A stretch of DNA of 64,000 nt from UBA1858 sp965262455 (GTDB taxonomy: Bacteria > Pseudomonadota > Gammaproteobacteria > UBA4575), in assembly GCA_965262455.1 (NCBI GenBank), contig CBDHFH010000008.1:1054001-1118000 (forward strand). The letters run 5' to 3'. The notes under the pieces are model-generated. The model was not told the origin of the DNA. It did no database searches and was given only the letters and a program-made list of their open reading frames with translations. Position numbers and translations under genes: made by a program. The first letter of the stretch is position 1, and each line of letters starts with the position of its first letter. Below are positions 51,786 to 61,414 of this stretch, piece after piece.

Positions 51786-52382
51786 TTAGTTTTCAGGACT
51801 AACTTCTTGTTTATCCTGAGTTTCTTGAGTAGAGCCAGTCTGATTTGCTGCTTGATTATTACCACGAGCACGCATAATTGAGATCACTTCATCTGTGATA
51901 TCAGCAGACGGATCAAACCATAAAGTTTCATAGTTTGACACTAATACCAGCTTGCTCCCTGCTTTCGATGCTATTTCTTGGGCAATGCCGGCTACCTCTT
52001 TGCGAAACTGCAAAATAAGATCGGAACGAAACTCGGTAGATTGTTGAACGGCCAAATTCTTTGAATTAACCAGTTGTTGTTGTGCCTGTAATGCTAGTGC
52101 TTCCAATTGTTGTTGTTGCTCTTTTGAAGGTGACTTGCCTAATTTATCTTTTTCATCAGAGACGGCTTCCTCCAGCTGAGAAGCGACTAATTTTAACTGT
52201 TCGGATAGACGCAAGTTGGCAAACTCTAGCTCTTTCTGCATCAACTCTTGTCGGCCTGTGGCTTTGGCAACTGCATCCAAATCAACGATTAACATAGGTC
52301 TATTAAAAGCCATGCCAATAAGATCACATCCGCTGACACCCATTACAATGAATACCAGTAACAATAGTTTGGCTTTATTCAC
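51786..52382 (-). CDS. OmpH/Skp-like lipoprotein
   Basis: About 198 residues. A GTG at 52382 with GGAG 8 nt upstream gives MNKAKLLLLVFIVMGVSGC, a perfect lipoprotein signal with lipobox VSGC; longer frames add non-conserved residues before it. The mature part is a long coiled coil (about 40-150, many Gln, Glu, Leu) followed by a conserved end (KLVLVSNYETLWFDPSADIT) as in the OmpH/Skp chaperone family. It probably assists outer-membrane protein folding from a membrane-anchored position. A monocistronic unit on the minus strand, divergent from mltF. Confidence 0.82.
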   Translation of the reverse strand: MNKAKLLLLVFIVMGVSGCDLIGMAFNRPMLIVDLDAVAKATGRQELMQKELEFANLRLSEQLKLVASQLEEAVSDEKDKLGKSPSKEQQQQLEALALQAQQQLVNSKNLAVQQSTEFRSDLILQFRKEVAGIAQEIASKAGSKLVLVSNYETLWFDPSADITDEVISIMRARGNNQAANQTGSTQETQDKQEVSPEN

Positions 52383-52640
52383 TCGATTCACTCCGACGTA
52401 GAAATATTTAGATTTAGTCACGAAGCGCGCACCATATATGAAATTTATAAAGGAAATATGACAAATAGTCATTCAAACCATAAATAATCCGTGGTTTTTC
52501 CTCAATTCAGCTATTCCAAAATACACGTCACAATTATTGACAAAATAGAGAAAATTCAGGCTGTTGCCTAAATCATTGCAAGCAAACTCACAACACTTCA
52601 TTCAGATTCTTATACCATTAATCGGGAAATTCGCTACCCT

Positions 52641-54071
52641 ATGGCCACTATGTTTAGACACACATATATAAATTTGTTGGCAATATCCCTGATCACTTGG
52701 GGATTGAGCCATGTATTGATGAATGAAAGTACGCAGATACATACAACCGATCTTGAACGAATTCAGTTGAGTGGCGAAATAGACATTATTACCCGTAACA
52801 CACCAACAACATATTATTTAGGACCTGAGGGACCAACAGGGTTTGAATACGAACTTGCCTCAGCATTCGCAGAACACTTAGGTGTGAGAGCAAATGTTAT
52901 CGTGACGAATGAATTCGGCAACATCATCCCCTCGGTGGGTAGCCAAGCCGCACATCTTGCCGCAGCAGGAATTACTGTCACCGAATCTCGCAAAAGGTAT
53001 ATCAATTTTTCTGACAGTTACCAAGAGGTCACACAGCTTGTCATATATAAAGCCGGACAAAAGAAACCGCGCAAAATTGAAGATCTCAATGGGGTGACCA
53101 TACATGTCGTGAGTGGCAGCAGTCATGAAGAGCTATTAGAACAATTACACGAGCAGTATCACTTTTTAACCTGGCAATCTCATCCTAATTACGACATCAG
53201 CACCATGCTGGAGAAGGTTGAAGAGGGTGAATTTGAATATGTGATTAGTGACTCGAATGACTATGAATTTAATCGTCGCTTTTACCCACGTATTCGTAAA
53301 GGCTTCCAGATCAGCCAACAGCAATCCCTGGCATGGATATTTCCAAAGTCTAAAGATGATTCGCTAATCATGGCAGCGAATGAATTTTTAGCAAAATCCA
53401 AACAAAATGGATTTTTACAGCGCCTGCAGGAAAAACACTACAATCACATACCAGGCTTGAATTATGCAGGTGCACATACATTTAGAAAGCATATTAATTC
53501 GCGCTTGCAAAACCTAATACCCATATTTAAACAAGTCGCAAATGAGCACGATATCGATTGGCGCTTCTTGGCTGCCGTCAGCTATCAAGAATCACTATGG
53601 AATCCCAAAGCGGTGTCACCCACAGGCGTGCGCGGCTTGATGATGTTAACTAAAAGAACGGCCAAACAACTTGGTATTGAGAATCGCACCGATCCGATTG
53701 ATAGCACCAAGGGGGGCGCATCTTATTTGCTAAAACTTAAAAAGAAGATTCCTGAAAGAATCGCTGAACCGGACCGAACATGGATGGCACTAGCGGCTTA
53801 TAACGTCGGTTTTGGCCACCTAGAGGATGCACGTGTGCTCACGCAAAAACGAGGCGGTAATCCTGATCAATGGGCCGATGTGCGCGAATCTCTACCTTTG
53901 CTCACACAAAAAGAGTGGTACAAAAAAACTCGCTTTGGTTATGCGCGAGGCCACGAGCCTGTTCTTTATGTCAGAAATATACGTAACTATTACGATTTAC
54001 TTGTCTTTAAATATAACGAGAGCGACAGTTTACAAGACTCTATTACACGCATCTTGCCTAGAGTAATGTAA
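52641..54071 (+). CDS. mltF: Membrane-bound lytic murein transglycosylase F
   Basis: 476 residues: N-terminal signal/anchor, a solute-binding-protein family 3 domain (about 45-270: GPEGPTGFEYELASAFAEHL, GGITVTESRKRY-like AAGITVTESRKRYINF), then an SLT domain with the catalytic Glu in AVSYQESLWNPKAVSPTGVR (about residue 319) and NVGFGHLEDARVL. It cleaves peptidoglycan glycan strands at the outer membrane and makes 1,6-anhydroMurNAc ends. Two nearby Met codons (52641, 52650) are both possible starts; the ribosome binding site does not decide. Confidence 0.93.
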   Translation: MATMFRHTYINLLAISLITWGLSHVLMNESTQIHTTDLERIQLSGEIDIITRNTPTTYYLGPEGPTGFEYELASAFAEHLGVRANVIVTNEFGNIIPSVGSQAAHLAAAGITVTESRKRYINFSDSYQEVTQLVIYKAGQKKPRKIEDLNGVTIHVVSGSSHEELLEQLHEQYHFLTWQSHPNYDISTMLEKVEEGEFEYVISDSNDYEFNRRFYPRIRKGFQISQQQSLAWIFPKSKDDSLIMAANEFLAKSKQNGFLQRLQEKHYNHIPGLNYAGAHTFRKHINSRLQNLIPIFKQVANEHDIDWRFLAAVSYQESLWNPKAVSPTGVRGLMMLTKRTAKQLGIENRTDPIDSTKGGASYLLKLKKKIPERIAEPDRTWMALAAYNVGFGHLEDARVLTQKRGGNPDQWADVRESLPLLTQKEWYKKTRFGYARGHEPVLYVRNIRNYYDLLVFKYNESDSLQDSITRILPRVM

Positions 54072-54088
54072 GCGAACAGAGACTAGTA

Positions 54089-54556
54089 TTACTTTTTAAC
54101 TCGTTTAGCTCTAAAGAAGTCTTTCAGTAACTTGCTGCAGTGGTCTTCAAGCACGCCCCCTGTGACTTCAAGTTTGTGTAGGTGCTTTTCATGTTGCAAC
54201 CAATCGAAGCAACCACCAGCCACGCCTGTCCTCGCATCATAAGCACCAAAGACCAATCGTTTTATCCGCGCATGTAGCATCGCACCCGCACACATCATGC
54301 AAGGCTCTAACGTTACATAAAGTGTGGCTCCCGTTAATCGATAATTATGCATCTGCAGTGCAGCCTTACGCATAACTGATATTTCGGCATGTGCGGTTGG
54401 ATCACATGAAGATATCGGGGCATTATTGGCTTGAGCAATAAGTTGATCATTCATAACGAGAACAGCCCCAACTGGCACTTCATCAATTTGCTGAGCAACG
54501 CCTGCAGCCTCTAATGCTGTCTGCATCCAATGCTCATCTTGAGCACTCTGCGTCAT
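54089..54556 (-). CDS. tadA: tRNA-specific adenosine deaminase TadA
   Basis: 155 residues. Zinc and catalytic motifs HAEISVMRKA (about 62) and EPCMMCAGAM (about 92), with ARIKRLVFGAYDARTGVAGG. It converts A34 to inosine in tRNA-Arg(ACG). The ATG at 54556 overlaps the guaA stop in an ATGA arrangement, so it is translated in a coupled manner; a second ATG six nt upstream is also possible. Confidence 0.93.
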   Translation of the reverse strand: MTQSAQDEHWMQTALEAAGVAQQIDEVPVGAVLVMNDQLIAQANNAPISSCDPTAHAEISVMRKAALQMHNYRLTGATLYVTLEPCMMCAGAMLHARIKRLVFGAYDARTGVAGGCFDWLQHEKHLHKLEVTGGVLEDHCSKLLKDFFRAKRVKK

Positions 54557-56142
54557 TCCCATTCAATAGTTGCTGGCGGTTTACCAGAGATATCGTATGC
54601 AACTCTGGAAATGCCCTCAATTTCGTTGATGATCCTGCGCGAAACCAAGTCTAGAAAATCATACGGCAGATGCGCCCAACGTGCAGTCATAAAATCTATG
54701 GTTTCTACCGCGCGCAAAGTGACGACATATTGATATTTTCTACCATCACCCATGACCCCAACCGATTTAACCGGCAGAAAGACAGTAAATGCTTGTGATA
54801 CTTGATCGTACAAATCATGTTTGCGTAACTCTTGAATAAAAATATCATCCGCGCGCCGCAGCAAGTCTGCATATTCTTTTTTCACTTCACCAAGAATTCG
54901 CACACCCAAACCCGGACCAGGAAAGGGGTGACGGTGAATCATCTCGTAAGGCAAACCTAGTTCATCTCCCAGCCGCCGAACTTCATCTTTAAACAATTCA
55001 CGTAAAGGCTCGACCAATGACAATTCCATATCCTCAGGCAACCCTCCTACATTATGATGTGATTTAATTAAATGCGCTTTGCCAGTTGCTGCAGCTGCAG
55101 ACTCAATAACATCTGGATATATTGTTCCTTGTGCAAGCCAGCGCGCATCATCTATTTTACGTGCTTCTTCTTCAAATATTTCTATAAAAAGATTGCCAAT
55201 TTTTTTACGCTTTAATTCAGGATCATGAATATCTTTCAACGCTCCAAGAAAGCGTTCTTCAGCATCTACACGAATCACTTTAACACCCATGTGTTGACTA
55301 AATGTTTGCATGACTTGATCGCCTTCATGCATTCTCAACAATCCATTATCAACAAATATACAGGTGAGTTGTTTATCAATCGCTTTGTGCAGCAAGGCTG
55401 CCACTACTGAAGAATCAACACCGCCTGACAAACCTAAAATGACATGTTCATTGCCAACTTGGTGACGAACATTATTAACAATATCTTGAATAATATTACT
55501 TGCAGTCCAACTTGCTTCGCAGTTGCATATATCTTTTACAAACGAAGTTAGAAGTTGCATGCCTTGCTTGGTATGTGTGACTTCTGGGTGGAACTGCAGG
55601 CCATAGATTTTTTTATCTTCATTAGCTATCGCCGCGTGTTCAGCACTATCAGTACTGGCGATAGTAACAAAGCCTGTTGGCAATCGTGTCACCTTATCTC
55701 CATGAGACATCCACACATCCAAACATGATTGGCCATGTTGGTTTTTTCCATCATTGTGTTCGGCAAACAATTGATTCTTTTGCATGACAGATACTTTGGC
55801 AAAACCGAACTCTCGTTCATCCGCCTGACTAACCTCACCGCCAAGCTTTTTAGTCAACGCTTGCATACCATAGCAAATGCCTAATACAGGCACCTCAGAG
55901 GCTAAGACGAAATCGGGAATATGCGGGGTATCATCTAATGTCACTGACTCAGGCCCACCTGAGAGAATAATGCCATTGATATGCTTAGCAAACTCTATCG
56001 CTGCCTCTGCATCCCAGGAATAAATCTCACAATACACACCAATTTCACGAACCCGTCGCGCAATTAGCTGGGTGTATTGAGATCCATAATCAAGAATTAA
56101 AATTCTTTGCGAATGAATATCGACAGAGGAAGATGAGTTCAT
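54553..56142 (-). CDS. guaA: GMP synthase (glutamine-hydrolysing)
   Basis: 529 residues: a class I glutamine amidotransferase domain with nucleophile Cys in VLGICYGMQALTKKLGG and His in QFHPEVTHT, an ATP-pyrophosphatase P-loop LSGGVDSSVVAAL (about 240), and a dimerisation domain ending PPATIEWE. It converts XMP to GMP in the cytoplasm. It lies 66 nt downstream of guaB and overlaps tadA, giving a guaB-guaA-tadA operon. Confidence 0.97.
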   Translation of the reverse strand: MNSSSSVDIHSQRILILDYGSQYTQLIARRVREIGVYCEIYSWDAEAAIEFAKHINGIILSGGPESVTLDDTPHIPDFVLASEVPVLGICYGMQALTKKLGGEVSQADEREFGFAKVSVMQKNQLFAEHNDGKNQHGQSCLDVWMSHGDKVTRLPTGFVTIASTDSAEHAAIANEDKKIYGLQFHPEVTHTKQGMQLLTSFVKDICNCEASWTASNIIQDIVNNVRHQVGNEHVILGLSGGVDSSVVAALLHKAIDKQLTCIFVDNGLLRMHEGDQVMQTFSQHMGVKVIRVDAEERFLGALKDIHDPELKRKKIGNLFIEIFEEEARKIDDARWLAQGTIYPDVIESAAAATGKAHLIKSHHNVGGLPEDMELSLVEPLRELFKDEVRRLGDELGLPYEMIHRHPFPGPGLGVRILGEVKKEYADLLRRADDIFIQELRKHDLYDQVSQAFTVFLPVKSVGVMGDGRKYQYVVTLRAVETIDFMTARWAHLPYDFLDLVSRRIINEIEGISRVAYDISGKPPATIEWE

Positions 56143-56208
56143 TATTTATAGAGCCGATGCTCTTGTGAATATTTATGTAAGTTTACAGTAACAAGAACCA
56201 ATACCTTC

Positions 56209-57669
56209 TTATTCTACGTGATAATTTGGCGCTTCCTTAGTAATGGCAACATCATGCACGTGGCTCTCGCGCATGCCGGCCGCTGAAATTTTCACGAACT
56301 CAGTTTTGTCATGCATCTCTTGAATGTTTTTACAACCAACATAGCCCATACTTGAGCGCAAACCACCAAGTAATTGATGCAGGATTGAAGTAATCGACCC
56401 TTTATACGGAACACGCCCTTCAATGCCTTCCGGTACTAACTTTTCTTTTTCCGATTCTCCATCTTGGAAATAACGATCACTGGAACCTTGTTGCATAGCA
56501 CTCAACGACCCCATACCGCGATAAGTTTTATATGAACGCCCTTGATATAATTCAACCTCACCTGGTGACTCTTTGGTACCGGCAAATAAACTTCCAATCA
56601 TAATAATATCTGCACCTGCAGCAATCGCTTTGGCAATGTCACCCGAATAGCGAATCCCTCCATCGGCAATCACTGGTACCGCTTTACTACGTGCAACACT
56701 CACGACATTGGCTACCGCAGTCACTTGTGGAACACCTACACCCGCAACAATGCGAGTAGTGCAGATAGAGCCAGGTCCAATACCCACTTTAATTGAATCA
56801 ACCCCATATTCAATCAGCGCTTCGGCGGCAGCGGCGGTGGCAACATTTCCTCCGATGACCTGAACATGTGGATAAGTTTGTTTAACCCAGCGCACCGTAT
56901 CTAATACAGACTGCGAGTGACCGTGCGCAGTATCAACAACAATCACATCAACATTGGCATTTACCAGTGCAGCAACACGCTCATCAGTCCCGGCACCGAC
57001 ACCGACTGCGGCACCCGCAAGCAGCTGCCCTTGTTCATTTTTACTAGCATTAGGATGTTCAGATGATTTTTGAATATCTTTTACCGTAATCATGCCTCGC
57101 AGTTGAAAATCGTCATTCACCACTAACACTTTTTCTATTCGATGTTTGTGTAATAAGGCTTGAACTTTATCTAAACTGGCGCCTTCCTCTACTGTGACTA
57201 AGCGCTCTTTTGGCGTCATGATGGTAGACACAGGCGCATCGAGGTGGGTCTCAAAACGCAAATCGCGACTGGTAACGATTCCCAATAGTTGTTCTTTATC
57301 GACTACTGGCACACCCGAGATTTTATTTGCGCGTGTTATTTCCAGCACTTCTGAAATACTTATATCAGGTGCAACTGTGATGGGATCTTTTATCACACCA
57401 CTCTCATACTTTTTAACCTTAGTGACTTCATTGGCTTGCATTTCGGCAGACATATTTTTATGAATAATGCCCATTCCTCCTTCCTGCGCCATGGCAATAG
57501 CCAAGCGGCTATCTGTCACTGTATCCATAGCAGCGGATAAAAGAGGAATGTTTAAACGAATCTCACGCGTCAATTGAGAGGTGATATCTACTTCACGCGG
57601 AAGCACACTTGAATGGGCGGGGACGAGTAATACATCGTCAAAAGTGAGAGCTTCCTGAATTATGCGCAT
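56209..57669 (-). CDS. guaB: Inosine-5'-monophosphate dehydrogenase
   Basis: 486 residues of normal length. Order: N-terminal barrel part (ALTFDDVLLVPAHS), two CBS domains (about 95-210), NAD/IMP site with IKVGIGPGSICTTRIVAGVG (catalytic Cys), IADGGIRYSGDIAKAI, and the flap region SDRYFQDG. It oxidises IMP to XMP, the rate-limiting step to GMP. The first gene of the gua operon, with its promoter in the 265-nt gap before xseA. Confidence 0.97.
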   Translation of the reverse strand: MRIIQEALTFDDVLLVPAHSSVLPREVDITSQLTREIRLNIPLLSAAMDTVTDSRLAIAMAQEGGMGIIHKNMSAEMQANEVTKVKKYESGVIKDPITVAPDISISEVLEITRANKISGVPVVDKEQLLGIVTSRDLRFETHLDAPVSTIMTPKERLVTVEEGASLDKVQALLHKHRIEKVLVVNDDFQLRGMITVKDIQKSSEHPNASKNEQGQLLAGAAVGVGAGTDERVAALVNANVDVIVVDTAHGHSQSVLDTVRWVKQTYPHVQVIGGNVATAAAAEALIEYGVDSIKVGIGPGSICTTRIVAGVGVPQVTAVANVVSVARSKAVPVIADGGIRYSGDIAKAIAAGADIIMIGSLFAGTKESPGEVELYQGRSYKTYRGMGSLSAMQQGSSDRYFQDGESEKEKLVPEGIEGRVPYKGSITSILHQLLGGLRSSMGYVGCKNIQEMHDKTEFVKISAAGMRESHVHDVAITKEAPNYHVE

Positions 57670-57934
57670 TTCGATGTCCAGTGTTCGAGATGGCGGCTAA
57701 TTATAGAGACTGACTCCTACAGCGTAAACCGCTAACAGGGAATAATGTTGGACGCTCTAATTAATTTTGCCACGATATTAATAAACAACTGACAAATACA
57801 AAAATTAGTCAAATATGCAGTCACGATATGAATCGAATAAAATCCTGTTATATTGTCACGAGACGCTTAAAGCTTGTTAAATTTTGTCCCACCTGCTTTT
57901 CTCTGCCTCACTAACCAATTAGACCCACACTAAC

Positions 57935-59347
57935 ATGCACACATCGTTTTCCAATGACACATCAGATTCACGCGAAATATGTACTGTGTCCGAGATTAAT
58001 CAGCAATTAAAACAGACGATTGCTGGTAAATTTCCATTAATATGGGTTGAGGGTGAAATATCCAATCTTGCTCGGCCAGCCTCTGGACATCTCTATTTTT
58101 CTCTAAAAGATAAACATGCACAGCTTAGATGCGTCATGTTTCGTAGCCACAATCAACGCGTGCCTTTTGAAATAACTAATGGACTGCAGGTCGTTGTACG
58201 CGCGGGCGCAAGTGTTTATGAGGCAAGAGGTGACCTGCAACTGATTGTCGACAACATGGAAGAAGCTGGCTTTGGCGCTCTCCAGAAACAATTCGAGGCC
58301 TTAAAGAAAAAGCTCTTCGAAGAGGGACTATTCGATGACAGCAGAAAAAAAACCATCCCTAAATACCCCAGTCATATTGCGCTAGTGACTTCTGCTTCAG
58401 GCGCTGCCTGCAAAGATTATTTAAAGGTAGCTCAGCGACGGTTTCCTGCTTGCAAGAAATCTCTTTACTCAGTACTTGTACAAGGCGATCAAGCGGCTCA
58501 TCAACTAAGCAGTGCGATTCTGGCGATTAATAAGCAGTCTGATATTGACGTTATTATTTTAATCCGCGGTGGCGGTTCAATTGAGGATTTATGGTGTTTC
58601 AATGATGAAAATCTTGCTCGCGTCATCGCCGACAGCACTATTCCTATCGTTACTGGGATTGGTCATGAAATAGATTACACAATCGCTGATTTTGTCGCTG
58701 ATCTGCGTGCACCGACACCCTCGGTCGCGGCAGAACTTACTTGTCCCGACAGTGATGCATTGAAATCAACGTTATCTTATTTGCAGCAATTGCTCACGCG
58801 ACATACCAACGAGCTTATCCAATCACTCGCTCAAAGCACTGATTGGCTGTCTCAACGCATCCAACGCAGCCACCCTGCTACCATCGTTGCTAACCAAAAG
58901 CAGTCGTTAAAAGGCATTGTAGGCAGGCTTCAAAGAAGTAGTCATGGATACTTAAAAGAGAGTATGTATAGATTTCACTCATTATTACAACGACACAAGC
59001 ATCAATCACCGCTTGAAATCATCAATCAGCAACATTCCAACCTTTTACATCTTAATCAGCGCCTGCAGCGTGCTATCGATAACCAATATGAACAGCGTAG
59101 GCACCAATTGCAATTGTGTTCCACCACCATGCAAGCAGTCAGTCCACTAAATACACTGCAGCGTGGTTATTCCATTACAACTAAAGGGCAATGCAACCGT
59201 CCGGTAATAACAGACTCAAAACAACTAAAACAAGGTGATCAAATAATCACCTACCTGGCCAAGGGTGAAGTAGTTAGTCGAGTGGAATCAACAAGTTCTA
59301 ATACGATCATCAAATCTGCATCAGACACTGAACACTCTGAACAGTAA
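57935..59347 (+). CDS. xseA: Exodeoxyribonuclease VII large subunit
   Basis: 470 residues. N-terminal OB fold (FPLIWVEGEISNLARPASGH, YFSLKDKHAQLRCVMFRS), catalytic domain (ALVTSASGAACKDYLKVAQR, VIILIRGGGSIEDLWCFNDE, GIGHEIDYTIADFVADLRAP) and a helical C-terminal region. With XseB it degrades single-stranded DNA. It is divergent from guaB, a common gammaproteobacterial arrangement. xseB is not in the window. Confidence 0.96.
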   Translation: MHTSFSNDTSDSREICTVSEINQQLKQTIAGKFPLIWVEGEISNLARPASGHLYFSLKDKHAQLRCVMFRSHNQRVPFEITNGLQVVVRAGASVYEARGDLQLIVDNMEEAGFGALQKQFEALKKKLFEEGLFDDSRKKTIPKYPSHIALVTSASGAACKDYLKVAQRRFPACKKSLYSVLVQGDQAAHQLSSAILAINKQSDIDVIILIRGGGSIEDLWCFNDENLARVIADSTIPIVTGIGHEIDYTIADFVADLRAPTPSVAAELTCPDSDALKSTLSYLQQLLTRHTNELIQSLAQSTDWLSQRIQRSHPATIVANQKQSLKGIVGRLQRSSHGYLKESMYRFHSLLQRHKHQSPLEIINQQHSNLLHLNQRLQRAIDNQYEQRRHQLQLCSTTMQAVSPLNTLQRGYSITTKGQCNRPVITDSKQLKQGDQIITYLAKGEVVSRVESTSSNTIIKSASDTEHSEQ

Positions 59348-59413
59348 CTAATTTCTTGCAACACAGTATTTATTCTGATAATAAAGCGGGCTTCTTTTAT
59401 TAGGGCTAATACT

Positions 59414-60163
59414 ATGGCAGCAAAAAAGGCAGTTTCTAAGAAAAAAGCAGCACCGAAGAAAAAAACGGCTGCGGCTAAAAAGAAGGCGGCTGCGCCAAAG
59501 AAAAAAGCCACTGTAAAGAAAAAAGCAGCAGCACCGAAGAAAAAAGCCGCGACGGTTAAAAAGAAAGCGGCTGCACCAAAGAAAAAAGCAGCTGCAGCGA
59601 AGAAAAAGGCCGCTGTAAAGACACCTAGCCCCAAAAAGAAAGCTGTCTCGGCGAAAAAAAAGACCATTAAAAAAGTCGTAAAAAAACCGGTCGTCAGTAA
59701 ACCTGCAAAAACACGCTTAATACCTGATGAACCTATGGTAGGCATGACCTTGCCGGTAGAAGGCATTGACCCCTACATGCCAAAAAAAGGTGAGATGTAT
59801 ATGAGTGATGATCAGCTCGTTCATTTCAGACATATCTTGCTTGAATGGAAAAAACAACTTATGCAAGAAGTTGACCGCACAGTTGATCATATGAAAAGTG
59901 ATGCGGCTAACTATGCCGACCCTGCAGACCGCGCAACACAAGAAGAAGAGTTTAGCTTAGAGCTGCGCACCAGAGATAGAGAACGTAAATTAATTAAGAA
60001 GATTGATGAGTCGGTTGTTACTTTAGATACTGGCGAGTATGGTTATTGTGAATCGTGTGGGATTGAAATTGGTATTCGGCGCCTAGAGGCCAGACCCACT
60101 GCAACACAGTGCATTGATTGTAAAACGTTACAAGAAATCAAAGAGAAACAAATTTATTCCTAA
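59414..60163 (+). CDS. dksA: DksA with a long histone-H1-like Lys/Ala-rich N-terminal extension
   Basis: 249 residues; E. coli DksA is 151. Residues 1 to about 98 are tandem AAPKKK/AAAKKK-type units, very basic and probably disordered or DNA-binding, like the C-terminal tail of histone H1. The DksA part follows: helical hairpin with the tip motif ADPADRATQEEEF and a four-Cys zinc finger (CESCGIEIGIRR, then CIDCK). It binds the RNA polymerase secondary channel with ppGpp. The low-complexity region also opens a long frame on the other strand, which is a shadow. gluQ follows directly. Confidence 0.92.
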   Translation: MAAKKAVSKKKAAPKKKTAAAKKKAAAPKKKATVKKKAAAPKKKAATVKKKAAAPKKKAAAAKKKAAVKTPSPKKKAVSAKKKTIKKVVKKPVVSKPAKTRLIPDEPMVGMTLPVEGIDPYMPKKGEMYMSDDQLVHFRHILLEWKKQLMQEVDRTVDHMKSDAANYADPADRATQEEEFSLELRTRDRERKLIKKIDESVVTLDTGEYGYCESCGIEIGIRRLEARPTATQCIDCKTLQEIKEKQIYS

Positions 60164-60188
60164 GAAGTAAAACCTCATCCGTTATCGA

Positions 60189-61091
60189 ATTTCGCAACTT
60201 AAAAAGTATCGGGGTCGATTTGCTCCCTCGCCTACAGGACCTCTGCATTATGGGTCACTAGTAACGGCACTAGTGAGTTATCTACAAGCTTGTAGCAATC
60301 ATGGCGATTGGGTTATTCGAATTGAAGATATCGATCCAATCAGAGAGCCAATCGGCACGACTCAGTCGATATTACAAACATTGGCTGACTATGGTTTTAG
60401 CTGGAATTATCAGCCTATCTTACAAAGCCAACAACAAAGTTTACATCGATATCTAGCATTACGCTTGCTCGACGATAATCTTGCATATTATTGTTCGTGC
60501 AGCCGAAAAGAATTAGCTAACATTGCCAATATTGGTGTAATGGGTGCTATTTATCCTGGCACTTGTGCAAATAAAACTCAGTCATCTTCTAAACACAATA
60601 TTCGAGTGCGCACTAATAATGAAATCATTCGCTTTGTAGATAAACATTATGGTTTACAAGAATGTCAGATGAACAAAGAAAGTGGCGACTATGTTATTTT
60701 TCGTGCTGATGATTTGCCCAGCTATATATTCGCAGTCAGTATTGATGATGCATTCCAAGGCTATACTGAAGTGGTCCGTGGCGCTGATTTATTGGACCTT
60801 ACCCCCCGTCAGATATACTTAAGTAACTTGTTATCAAAATCGCATCCAGATTTTTTTCATGTACCAATCATTACTGATAATAACGGCAATAAATTAAGCA
60901 AACAAACACATGCACCAGCACTAAAAAAACACCATGCAAAAGCTAATTTATATTTTGCACTTCAAGACTTGGGTCAAAAACCACCACGCCATTTATTGCA
61001 TCGACCGCTTGATTCAATATGGCAATGGGCTATTTCGAATTGGCAAGCGAATGCTATCCCGAAGCAAAAATCAATTCCCTACAACCATTAA
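60189..61091 (+). CDS. gluQ: Glutamyl-Q tRNA(Asp) synthetase without a canonical start codon
   Basis: About 300 residues. The HIGH-type motif is RFAPSPTGPLHYGSLVTAL, followed by IEDIDPIRE, a zinc site (CSCSRKEL and YPGTC), DDLPSYIFAVSIDD, and the KMSKS equivalent NKLSKQ. It attaches glutamate to queuosine of tRNA-Asp. The HIGH region lies upstream of the first ATG/GTG/TTG (GTG 60273). In frame back to the stop at 60168 only ATC and ATT codons could start it; ATT at 60189 gives a normal N-terminus (ISQLKKYRGRF). So the gene either uses a rare start or carries an error. dksA-gluQ adjacency is normal in gammaproteobacteria. Confidence 0.88.
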   Translation: MSQLKKYRGRFAPSPTGPLHYGSLVTALVSYLQACSNHGDWVIRIEDIDPIREPIGTTQSILQTLADYGFSWNYQPILQSQQQSLHRYLALRLLDDNLAYYCSCSRKELANIANIGVMGAIYPGTCANKTQSSSKHNIRVRTNNEIIRFVDKHYGLQECQMNKESGDYVIFRADDLPSYIFAVSIDDAFQGYTEVVRGADLLDLTPRQIYLSNLLSKSHPDFFHVPIITDNNGNKLSKQTHAPALKKHHAKANLYFALQDLGQKPPRHLLHRPLDSIWQWAISNWQANAIPKQKSIPYNH

Positions 61092-61117
61092 AAAAGCCGG
61101 CATATGCCGGCTTTTTT
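61090..61117. terminator. Bidirectional terminator between gluQ and the 61150 gene
   Basis: AAAAAAGCCGGCATATGCCG followed by GCTTTTTT: a perfect inverted repeat with T-runs on both strands, between convergent genes. Confidence 0.93.
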
Positions 61118-61149
61118 ATAAACTAATTACTTAGCAAATAACGTTCAAA

Positions 61150-61368
61150 TTACTCACTACTATCGGAGTCTTTGAACCACTGCCATGGCTCTTCTTTTGC
61201 TACGCTGATAAAAATCCATACATTACCTACCAGGATAATAATCAACATCAGCGCTCCACCAATAGCCCACAGCAAGTTGTTAAAATGATTTGGGAAGCCG
61301 ATATAATTAAATAGAGATATCGTCGCCACAGTCCACAGCGCCATTACTGCTAATGCTTTCATTGTCAT
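61150..61368 (-). CDS. Small two-helix membrane protein
   Basis: 72 residues with two hydrophobic helices (about 5-22 and 32-55) and a C-terminal cytosolic-looking tail rich in W and acidic residues (EEPWQWFKDSDSSE). AGGAGG 7 nt upstream makes the start firm and suggests strong translation. It follows the reductase gene by 46 nt on the same strand, so it could be a membrane anchor for the electron-transfer chain. No family recognised. Confidence 0.7.
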   Translation of the reverse strand: MTMKALAVMALWTVATISLFNYIGFPNHFNNLLWAIGGALMLIIILVGNVWIFISVAKEEPWQWFKDSDSSE

Positions 61369-61414
61369 AATATTCCTCCTAATTATTTAGCACAGTTTTT
61401 ATCACCAGAAGCGC

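Noticed and set aside
59251..59766. 171-codon minus-strand frame rich in Phe and Ala
   Set aside because: It is the antisense shadow of the Lys/Ala repeats of dksA.
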